Shown here: piece by piece, positions 1-5,710 of the stretch
Position numbering within the stretch: position 1 is the stretch's first letter
How the letters are laid out: every line of letters begins with the position of its first letter
Assembly (NCBI GenBank): GCA_041655055.1
Contig: JBBAGE010000123.1
Location: forward strand, 1 to 7,064
Length of the DNA stretch: 7,064 nucleotides
Source: JBBAGE01 sp041655055
Lineage (GTDB): Bacteria > Pseudomonadota > Alphaproteobacteria > Rhodobacterales > Rhodobacteraceae
Direction: 5' to 3'
Position numbers and translations under genes: made by a program
The notes under the pieces: generated by a model
Database searches by the model: none
What the model saw: the letters and a program-made list of their open reading frames with translations, nothing else
What the model was told of the DNA's origin: nothing

Positions 1-8
1 GACGGCCG

Positions 9-812
9 GTGATAAAACAGATCATCTGTATCAACTGGGGCACCAAATACGGGCCGCGGTTCATCAACCGGCTTTATGCCATGGTTGCGCGCAATATCAC
101 GCCGCCCTTCACATTCACCTGCTTCACCGACAACACCGATGGCATCCGCCCCGAGGTTGCCTGCGAACCCCTGCCGCCGCTGGATGTGGCCATGCCCACC
201 AACACCAAGGGGATCTGGCCCAAGGCCCGCCTTTGGGGGCATGAGCTGGGCAGTCTGCGCGGGCCGGTGCTGTTTTTGGATCTGGATCTGGTGATCACCG
301 GCAGTCTGGATGATTTCTTCAGCTATGGCGATCCCGATGCGGTTATCCTTGCGCGCAATGCCGCGCTGCCGTTTGAACGTGTGGGCCAAACATCGGTATT
401 TCGCTTTCCGGTGGGCAAGCTCGCGCCGCTGCTGGATATGTTTCGCACCGATCCGCAGGGGATTGCCGATAGATACCGGTTCGAGCAACGCTTTGTGTCG
501 CGCAATGCGCCGGGCGGGTTCGATCTGTTCCCGCGCCGCTGGGTGCGCCATTTCCGCTATCAATGCCTGCCGGCCTTTCCGCTCAATTACCTCTGGCCGG
601 CGCGGCTGCCGCGTGATGCGCGGATCGTGATCTTTCCGGGGGGCGTGCTGCCCGAACATGCGATTGCGGGTGGCTGGCGCGGCGGGGTCGGGCTGAATGC
701 CCGCGCCCATATCGCGCGGCTCCGCAGCCCCGTGGGCCGGGAAACCGCCTTTCGACACCTGCGCCATTTCATGCGCCCGGTGCCATGGGTGGCCCGACAC
801 TGGCGCGAATGA
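9..812 (+). CDS. Glycosyltransferase-like protein with DxD motif
   Basis: The 267-residue product looks like a small cytoplasmic nucleotide-sugar-dependent glycosyltransferase. The N-terminus (IICINWGTKYG, residues 5-15) reads as a first Rossmann-type strand. A run of hydrophobic residues leads into DLD at residues 91-93 (LFLDLDLVITGSLD), the usual metal and nucleotide-sugar binding DxD of GT-A folds such as GT8. The C-terminus (RPVPWVARHWRE) reads as a natural end. No signal peptide or membrane segment is visible. The start used is GTG at 9. No good Shine-Dalgarno precedes it and the frame stays open to the window edge, so the true start may lie a few codons upstream, outside the window. The gene converges on polA across a 144-bp spacer. 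Donor and acceptor cannot be read from the sequence; a role in surface polysaccharide or glycoconjugate synthesis is inference. I am confident it is a real gene and moderately confident of the family. Confidence 0.8.
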   Translation: MIKQIICINWGTKYGPRFINRLYAMVARNITPPFTFTCFTDNTDGIRPEVACEPLPPLDVAMPTNTKGIWPKARLWGHELGSLRGPVLFLDLDLVITGSLDDFFSYGDPDAVILARNAALPFERVGQTSVFRFPVGKLAPLLDMFRTDPQGIADRYRFEQRFVSRNAPGGFDLFPRRWVRHFRYQCLPAFPLNYLWPARLPRDARIVIFPGGVLPEHAIAGGWRGGVGLNARAHIARLRSPVGRETAFRHLRHFMRPVPWVARHWRE

Positions 813-956
813 TGCCGACGGCATGTCCCGCTACGTAAGGGGCCCGGAACACCCCCGGCACCCGCGCGCAACCGCCGAGCGCAGCGAGGCCGGGCCCAAC
901 GGGATGAGCCCGCCCGCAGGGCGGCGCGAAGACGGGCGGGAGCCCTACCCCGCCGC
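813..956. repeat. GC-rich intergenic stretch with several inverted repeats
   Basis: This gap lies between the convergent 3' ends of the glycosyltransferase gene and polA. It contains a perfect 8-bp inverted repeat, CCCGCCCG at 909-916 against CGGGCGGG at 933-940. A competing 6-bp hairpin with a GCA loop sits inside it (CCGCCC 910-915, GGGCGG 919-924). A second 8-bp pair is GGGCCCGG at 840-847 against CCGGGCCC at 890-897. No run of T follows the stems on either strand, so it is not a standard intrinsic terminator. It could still end or stabilise both transcripts. The layout of nested GC palindromes at a 3' end resembles dispersed intergenic palindromic elements, but this window holds only one copy, so repetitiveness cannot be shown here. 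Chance pairing is common in sequence this GC-rich. Confidence 0.4.
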
Positions 957-3782
957 CTAATGCGCCTCGGCCCAGTTCAGCCCCACCCCGGCATCGACCA
1001 GCAGCGGCACATCCAGATGCACCGCCGGATGGGCGGCGCTTTCCATCACGCCTTTCACCACGGCGATGGTTTCATCAACCGCAGCCTCATCCACTTCGAA
1101 CAGCAATTCGTCATGCACCTGCAGCAACATCCGCGCCGGCAGATGGGCGATCGCATCCTCCATCCGGATCATTGCGCGGCGGATCACATCGGCAGCCCCC
1201 CCCTGAATCGGCGCATTGATCGCAGCGCGGCGGGCAAAGCCTGCCTGCGGGCCTTTTGCATCGATTTCGGGCGTATTGATGCGCCGGCCAAACAGGGTTT
1301 GCACATAACCATGCGCTTTGGCAAAGGCCACCGTTTCATCCATATAGGCACGGATACCGGGGAAGCGTTCAAAATAGCGGTCGATAAATCCCTGCGCCTC
1401 GGCCCGGGGGATACGCAGGTTACGCGCAAGGCCAAAGCCCGAGATGCCATAGATCACGCCAAAGTTGATGGCCTTGGCCTGACGGCGGATCATCGGGTCC
1501 ATCCCCTCGATCGGCACGTTGAACATTTCGCTGGCGGTCATCGCGTGAATATCCAGCCCGTCTTGAAAGGCCTGTTGCAACTGCCCGATACCCGCCACAT
1601 GCGCCAGAATCCGCAATTCGATCTGCGAATAGTCAAGCGACACCAGCCGCTTGCCCGGCTCGGCGATAAAGGCTTCGCGGATGCGGCGGCCTTCGTCGCT
1701 GCGCACGGGGATGTTTTGCAGGTTCGGATCGGTCGAGGCCAGCCGCCCCGTATTCGCCCCGGCGATCGAATAACAGGTATGCACCCGCCCGGTATCCGGG
1801 TTGATATGATCTTGCAGCGCATCGGTATAGGTGGATTTGAGCTTGGAAAGCTGGCGCCAATCCAGCACGCGTGCGCAAAGCGCATTTCCCTCGGCCGCGA
1901 GATCTTCCAAAATATCCGCCCCGGTGGCATAGGCGCCGGTTTTGCCCTTTTTGCCGCCCGGCAGGCCCATTTCATCAAACAGGATCTCGCCCAGTTGCTT
2001 GGGCGATCCGACATTGAAACTGCGCCCGGCAAGGGAATGGATTTCCGCCTCAAGCCCCGCCATTTTCTGGGCAAAGGCGTTCGACATCCGCGACAGCGTA
2101 TCACGGTCCACCTTGATCCCCGCCATTTCCATCCGCGCCAGCACCGGCACCAGCGGGCGTTCCAGCGTTTCATACACGGTGGTCACCTGCGCGCGGTGCA
2201 ATTGCGGCTTGAATTTCTGCCACAGGCGCAGGGTGATATCGGCATCCTCGGCCCCGTAACGCACGGCATCCGCAACCGGCACCCGGTCAAAGGTGATCGC
2301 GGATTTACCCCCGCCCAGCAGCGATTTGATCGGCACCGGCACATGCGCCAGATAGGTTTCCGACAGGATATCCATGCCATGCCCATGCCGCCCGGCATGC
2401 ATCGCATAAGACATCAGCATCGTGTCATCGATCGGCCCGACATCGATGCCCAGCCGGGCAAGGATCTTGGCGTCATATTTCATGTTCTGGCCGATCTTCA
2501 GGATCGCGCGATCTTCGAGCATCGGGGCCAGCGCCGCCAGCGCCGCATCGAAATCCATCTGCCCCTCGGCCAGATCATCGCTGCCAAACAGATCGCTGGC
2601 CGCCGCCGCGCGGTGGCGCAACGGGATATAACAGGCCTGCCCCGGTTCGATACACAGCGACACCCCCACCAGTTCGGCGCGCATGTCATCGAGCGAGGTG
2701 GTTTCGGTATCCACCGCGACATAGCCACGCTCGCGCGCCTGGTCGATCCAGCGGGCAAGGGCCGCGGCATCGCGGATCTGTTCATAGGCGGCATGGTCGA
2801 TTTGCGGCGGCGGCGGCGCCACGGGGGCGGCGGCTTCCATTCCGGCGGGCGCAGCGGGCGCATCGGCGATGGCGGGCGGTTCCACCCCCAGCTTGGTGGC
2901 CGCGCGGCGCAAAATGGTGCGAAACTCCATTTCCGCCAGAAAACCCAGCAGCGTATCGGCATCGGGGGACATGACCTCCAGGCTGTCAAACGCCAGATCA
3001 TAATCCATTTCGCAATCGAGCTTGACCAGACGTTGCGACATGCGGATCTGATCGGCGTGATCGATCAACGTCTGCCGCCGCTTGGGCTGGGGGATTTCAT
3101 GCGCGCGTTCCAAAAGGCTTTCCAGATCGCCATATTCATTGATCAAAAGCGCCGCGGTTTTCACCCCGATCCCCGGCGCGCCCGGCACGTTATCGACACT
3201 GTCACCGGCCAGAGCCTGCACATCGACCACACGTTCAGGGGGCACGCCAAAACGCGCCTCGACCCCTTCGCGGTCGATGCGGACGTTTTTCATCGGGTCG
3301 AGCATTTCAACCCCGCCGCCAACAAGCTGCATCAGATCCTTGTCCGATGATATGATCGTCACCCGCGCGCCGGCATCACGGGCGCGGCAACTTAGCGTGG
3401 CGATGATGTCATCGGCCTCAAACCCTTCGACCTCAAGGCAGGCGAGGTTAAAGGCCCGCGTCGCGCGCCGGGTCAGCGCGAATTGCGGCACCAGATCTTC
3501 GGGCGCTGGCGGGCGGTTCGCCTTGTAGGCGGGGAAAAGATCGTTGCGGAAACTGCGCCCCGAATGGTCAAACACCACCGCCACATGGGTGGGCGCATCG
3601 GCGGATGTGCCATTGCCATCCAGATAGCGCGCCAGCATCGCGCTGAACCCTGCCACGGCGCCCACCGGCAGCCCGTCGGATTTGCGCGTCAGCGGCGGCA
3701 GCGCGTGATAGGCGCGGAAAATATAGGCCGATCCGTCGATCAGATGCAGATGGCTGCCCCTGCCAAAGCCTGTTTCCGTCAT
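957..3782 (-). CDS. polA: DNA polymerase I
   Basis: The product is 941 residues, a full-length family A polymerase that fills gaps after Okazaki primer removal and in excision repair. Residues 10 to about 285 form the 5'-3' nuclease, with acidic clusters at FEADD (121-125), SSDKD (145-149) and GDSVDNVPG (193-201), the last followed by a helix-hairpin-helix. An Ala/Pro-rich linker spans about 302-328. The 3'-5' exonuclease is intact: D358 and E360 (VDTET), N433 and D437 (GQNMKYD), Y509 and D513 (YGAEDAD), so proofreading is expected. Polymerase motif A is SLDYSQIELR with D717. Motif B is RRQAKAINFGVIYG (766-779), with Phe at the sugar-selecting position as in E. coli. Motif C is QVHDE (888-892). 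The stop is TAG. ATG at 3782 is chosen because AGGGG (3789-3793) lies 6 nt upstream; in-frame ATG 3797 and TTG 3800 lack such a site. The gene follows the zf-CHCC gene by 71 bp on the same strand and could share its transcript. Confidence 0.98.
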   Translation of the reverse strand: MTETGFGRGSHLHLIDGSAYIFRAYHALPPLTRKSDGLPVGAVAGFSAMLARYLDGNGTSADAPTHVAVVFDHSGRSFRNDLFPAYKANRPPAPEDLVPQFALTRRATRAFNLACLEVEGFEADDIIATLSCRARDAGARVTIISSDKDLMQLVGGGVEMLDPMKNVRIDREGVEARFGVPPERVVDVQALAGDSVDNVPGAPGIGVKTAALLINEYGDLESLLERAHEIPQPKRRQTLIDHADQIRMSQRLVKLDCEMDYDLAFDSLEVMSPDADTLLGFLAEMEFRTILRRAATKLGVEPPAIADAPAAPAGMEAAAPVAPPPPQIDHAAYEQIRDAAALARWIDQARERGYVAVDTETTSLDDMRAELVGVSLCIEPGQACYIPLRHRAAAASDLFGSDDLAEGQMDFDAALAALAPMLEDRAILKIGQNMKYDAKILARLGIDVGPIDDTMLMSYAMHAGRHGHGMDILSETYLAHVPVPIKSLLGGGKSAITFDRVPVADAVRYGAEDADITLRLWQKFKPQLHRAQVTTVYETLERPLVPVLARMEMAGIKVDRDTLSRMSNAFAQKMAGLEAEIHSLAGRSFNVGSPKQLGEILFDEMGLPGGKKGKTGAYATGADILEDLAAEGNALCARVLDWRQLSKLKSTYTDALQDHINPDTGRVHTCYSIAGANTGRLASTDPNLQNIPVRSDEGRRIREAFIAEPGKRLVSLDYSQIELRILAHVAGIGQLQQAFQDGLDIHAMTASEMFNVPIEGMDPMIRRQAKAINFGVIYGISGFGLARNLRIPRAEAQGFIDRYFERFPGIRAYMDETVAFAKAHGYVQTLFGRRINTPEIDAKGPQAGFARRAAINAPIQGGAADVIRRAMIRMEDAIAHLPARMLLQVHDELLFEVDEAAVDETIAVVKGVMESAAHPAVHLDVPLLVDAGVGLNWAEAH

Positions 3783-3788
3783 CGCGCG

Positions 3789-3793
3789 CCCCT
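3789..3793 (-). promoter_or_regulatory. Shine-Dalgarno site setting the polA start
   Basis: AGGGG on the - strand lies 6 nt before ATG 3782. It nearly abuts the alternative in-frame ATG at 3797-3795, which it therefore cannot serve. This favours the 941-residue product beginning MTETGFG over the 946/947-residue versions. Confidence 0.6.
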
Positions 3794-3853
3794 GCATCAA
3801 TCCAAACCGGCCCCAGATTACAGCGCATAGTCCGAAATGACCATGGCGCGCTG

Positions 3854-4045
3854 TCAGCCTTTGGGCGCGGCACGCATCGATTCATGCACGAATTTCTTGT
3901 CGCAATAACCGCATTCGACAAAGCCCAGATCCTGCGGGATTTGCAGCCAGACACGCGGATGGCCCAGCGGCCCTTCGGCCCCGTCACAGGCCACACGCCA
4001 TGCGTTGACATATTCGGTTTCGGGCGCGGGATAGGCGTCGGACAT
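3854..4045 (-). CDS. zf-CHCC zinc-ribbon protein, NDUFS6-like
   Basis: This 63-residue protein has a single zinc-binding domain. Presumed ligands are C20 (VACDG), H29 (LGHPRV), C45 and C48 (ECGYC), followed by KKF. The layout C-x8-H-x15-C-x2-C and the strings ACDG, LGHP and CGYC match the C-terminal domain of mitochondrial NDUFS6, the 13-kDa accessory subunit of respiratory complex I. Homologues of that subunit are known in alphaproteobacterial complex I, for example in Paracoccus denitrificans. The product has no signal peptide or membrane segment, so it is expected in the cytoplasm or on the cytoplasmic arm of complex I. ATG 4045 is preceded by GAGG (4051-4054) at 5-nt spacing. The gene sits 71 bp upstream of polA on the same strand and diverges from the ABC gene. 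The domain call is firm. A complex I role is inference, as no nuo genes are in view and other zf-CHCC proteins have unknown roles. Confidence 0.9.
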   Translation of the reverse strand: MSDAYPAPETEYVNAWRVACDGAEGPLGHPRVWLQIPQDLGFVECGYCDKKFVHESMRAAPKG

Positions 4046-4152
4046 GGGGGCCTCATGGCAGCATTATGGGATGGGCGGCTTGCCGCCGGGCGCGATGCAC
4101 CCTAAGTCTGGCGACATGATAGCGATAAGACGGACGCGGGCAAGGGACAGAT
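4046..4152. promoter_or_regulatory. Divergent intergenic region with perfect hairpin
   Basis: These 107 bp separate the start of the zf-CHCC gene (-) from that of the ABC ATPase gene (+), so promoters for both probably lie here. A perfect inverted repeat, GGCGGC (4074-4079), TT, GCCGCC (4082-4087), could be an operator-like site or an RNA hairpin in a leader. On the - strand CATAAT (4068-4063) is a fair -10-like hexamer for the zf-CHCC gene, but no matching -35 is visible and it would leave a leader of only about 10 nt. On the + strand I find only weak 4/6 matches (CATGAT 4115-4120, GATAAG 4124-4129). The Shine-Dalgarno for the ABC gene is AAGGGA at 4142-4147, 5 nt before its ATG. Confidence 0.4.
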
Positions 4153-5100
4153 ATGGCAAAAAATGCGATTGAGATCAAAGGATTGCGCAAAACCTATCCG
4201 GCGGCCCGCAATGTCCCCCCCAAAGAGGCCCTGCGCGGCGTCGATCTGGCGATTCCCGTGGGCTCGATCTTTGGGCTTTTGGGCCCGAACGGGGCGGGGA
4301 AATCGACGCTGATCAATATTCTGGCCGGGCTCACGATCAAGACCGCCGGACAGGTGCAGATCTGGGGATTTGATCAGGACAAAAACCCCCGCCAGTCGCG
4401 CGCCGCCATCGGGGTGATGCCGCAGGAATTGAACCTTGATCCTTTCTTTGCCCCCCGCGCCGCGCTTGAGGTGCAGGCAGGCCTTTATGGCGTGCCCAAA
4501 TCGCAGCGCCGCACCGAGGAAATTCTTGAAATGATCGGGCTAAGCGACAAGGCCGAGGCCTATGCCCGTTCGCTTTCGGGCGGGATGCGGCGGCGTTTGT
4601 TGCTGGGCAAGGCGCTGGTGCATACGCCGCATGTGCTGGTGCTTGATGAACCAACCGCCGGCGTGGATATCGAATTGCGCCAGATGCTTTGGGCCAATGT
4701 TCGCCGCCTGAACGAAGAACGCGGCATGACGATCATTCTGACCACGCATTATCTGGAAGAAGCGCAAAGCATGTGCGACGAAATCGCCATCATCAACCAT
4801 GGCGAAGTGATCGCCCATGACAAGACCGCCGCGCTGATCGGGCGGCTGGATCAAAAATCACTGGTAATTCATGCCGAAGGGCCGGTGCCCGATGAAATCA
4901 CCCTGCCCGATGGCGTCACCATGACCCGGCGCAGCGACGGGGCGCTGGCCTTTGCCTATCGCACCAGCGCCATCAGCGCCGGGGCGATTCTGGATGCTCT
5001 GCGCGCCACCGGCATCGTGATCCGCGATATTGCGACCGAGGAACCCGATCTTGAGGATGTCTTTGTGGCGCTGACCTCATCGCGATCAGCGCCCGTGTGA
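4153..5100 (+). CDS. ABC transporter ATP-binding protein, YadG/ABC-2 type
   Basis: This 315-residue nucleotide-binding subunit would power an ABC-2 type exporter on the cytoplasmic face of the inner membrane. Every ATPase motif is present: Walker A GPNGAGKS (44-51), Q-loop Q91 (VMPQELNLDPF), signature LSGGM (141-145), Walker B VLVLDEP (161-167) with E166, D-loop AGVD (169-172), and H-loop H199 (LTTHYLEEA). The Q-loop context and the run DEPTAGVDIELR closely match E. coli YadG. Residues from about 225 to the end form the extra C-terminal domain usual in this DrrA/YadG group. ATG 4153 has AAGGGA 5 nt upstream. Family members are normally followed by a membrane permease gene (yadH-like). Here the next gene is HIT on the opposite strand, 1 bp after the stop, so no partner is seen. 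The substrate is unknown. Confidence 0.93.
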   Translation: MAKNAIEIKGLRKTYPAARNVPPKEALRGVDLAIPVGSIFGLLGPNGAGKSTLINILAGLTIKTAGQVQIWGFDQDKNPRQSRAAIGVMPQELNLDPFFAPRAALEVQAGLYGVPKSQRRTEEILEMIGLSDKAEAYARSLSGGMRRRLLLGKALVHTPHVLVLDEPTAGVDIELRQMLWANVRRLNEERGMTIILTTHYLEEAQSMCDEIAIINHGEVIAHDKTAALIGRLDQKSLVIHAEGPVPDEITLPDGVTMTRRSDGALAFAYRTSAISAGAILDALRATGIVIRDIATEEPDLEDVFVALTSSRSAPV

Positions 5101-5101
5101 T

Positions 5102-5479
5102 TCAGCGCACCAGAATCGGCCCAAGATTGCGGCCTGCCAGAATATGCAGGTGGTAATGCGGCACTTCTTGCAAACTGTCGGGCCCGGCATTGGTCAGCGC
5201 GCGATAACCCGCGCCGCCCTCGCCCGGGGCCACGCCTAGCTGCGCACAGACCCGGCCGGCGGTGCGATAGAAATCGACAATCTCGGCATCCGGTGCATTG
5301 GTGCTGAAATCATCGAAATCGACATAGGCGCCCTTGGGGATCACCAGCACATGTTCGGGGGCCTGCGGCGCGATATCGCGAAACGCCAGCGTATGGGTGC
5401 TTTCCAGCACCGTGTTATTGGGAATTTCGCCGCGCAGGATACGGGCAAAGATATTCTGATCATCGTAAACATGGGGCAT
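5102..5479 (-). CDS. HIT (histidine triad) family protein
   Basis: This 125-residue single-domain HIT protein most resembles the Hint branch, which hydrolyses nucleoside phosphoramidates such as AMP-lysine-type compounds. The signature is VPHYHLHILAG at 106-116, giving the triad H108-x-H110-x-H112 with H110 the expected nucleophile. FARILRGEIPN (11-21) and APEHVLVIPK (40-49) are typical N-terminal HIT segments. The length is normal for the family. It should be cytoplasmic, as no signal or membrane segment is visible. ATG 5479 is chosen because AAAGGA (5486-5491) lies 6 nt upstream and similarity begins just after it. The frame stays open upstream to 5617, but that part overlaps the 3' end of the preceding gene. 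The start is 13 bp after the apparent original stop of the GT14-like gene (5493), so the two are probably co-transcribed. The physiological substrate is not evident. Confidence 0.93.
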   Translation of the reverse strand: MPHVYDDQNIFARILRGEIPNNTVLESTHTLAFRDIAPQAPEHVLVIPKGAYVDFDDFSTNAPDAEIVDFYRTAGRVCAQLGVAPGEGGAGYRALTNAGPDSLQEVPHYHLHILAGRNLGPILVR

Positions 5480-5485
5480 GGGATG

Positions 5486-5491
5486 TCCTTT
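5486..5491 (-). promoter_or_regulatory. Shine-Dalgarno site setting the HIT start
   Basis: AAAGGA on the - strand lies 6 nt before ATG 5479 and directly after the TGA at 5495-5493 that ends the upstream gene's original frame. This selects the 125-residue product over a 171-residue version starting at 5617. Confidence 0.65.
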
Positions 5492-5492
5492 G

Positions 5493-5710
5493 TCAGTCAG
5501 CAAAAAGAGGGTCCGTCCGGGCCAGTGTGAGCGCCGTATCGTTGGAAATATCCAGAAAATCCGCAAGCGGGCGGGCATTTTCTTCGGGCGCAAGGCGTTC
5601 ATACATCCGGTAGACATGGGCGAAATTGGCGTCGCGAATCCGGTCGCGTTCGAAATTCAGCTCGCGCCTTATGGTGGGCAGCAGCCGGTCCAGCGCATCG
5701 GCGTTGCCTC
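5493..5710 (-). pseudogene. Detached 3' end of the GT14-like gene (out of frame)
   Basis: From 5699 to the TGA at 5495-5493 the - strand encodes 68 residues starting DALDRLLPTIRREL and ending TDPLFAD. They look like real protein: charged, helix-rich, with no stop. The stretch has no plausible start or Shine-Dalgarno of its own and follows directly from the GT14-like frame, shifted by -1. The shift must lie between 5750 and 5672: the tail frame has a TGA at 5753-5751, and the upstream frame ends at TAA 5671-5669. Composition places it near 5700-5712, where one extra base would give GEANADALD without a break. The tail then ends 13 bp before the HIT start, the expected operon spacing. The cause could be a real one-base deletion or a sequence error. 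Confidence 0.75.

Noticed and set aside
905..945. Intrinsic terminator for polA or the glycosyltransferase gene
   Set aside because: The stems are strong, but neither strand has the T tract needed after the hairpin, so it is listed only as an inverted-repeat region.
697..960. 87-codon + strand frame across the intergenic palindromes
   Set aside because: It starts inside the glycosyltransferase gene in another frame and runs through the inverted repeats. The product is low-complexity and Arg/Pro/Gly-rich with no domain or ribosome site.
960..3350. Very long open frame (796 codons) on the + strand antisense to polA
   Set aside because: It mirrors polA codon bias in high-GC DNA. The product is His/Gln/Arg/Ile-rich without recognisable domains, there is no good ribosome site, and the opposite strand carries all polymerase I motifs.
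3780..3800. Longer polA product starting at TTG 3800 or ATG 3797
   Set aside because: No Shine-Dalgarno precedes them, while AGGGG sits at ideal spacing before ATG 3782 and overlaps the region the longer start would translate.
3568..4056. 162-codon - strand frame overlapping both the zf-CHCC gene and polA
   Set aside because: It is a shadow frame: both overlapped genes have clear domain motifs and ribosome sites, and its product is recognisable as neither.
5480..5617. N-terminal extension of the HIT protein to 5617
   Set aside because: The extra 46 residues do not resemble HIT sequence and are antiparallel in content to nothing known. They overlap, in another frame, the convincing 3' end of the GT14-like gene, and a strong AAAGGA supports ATG 5479.
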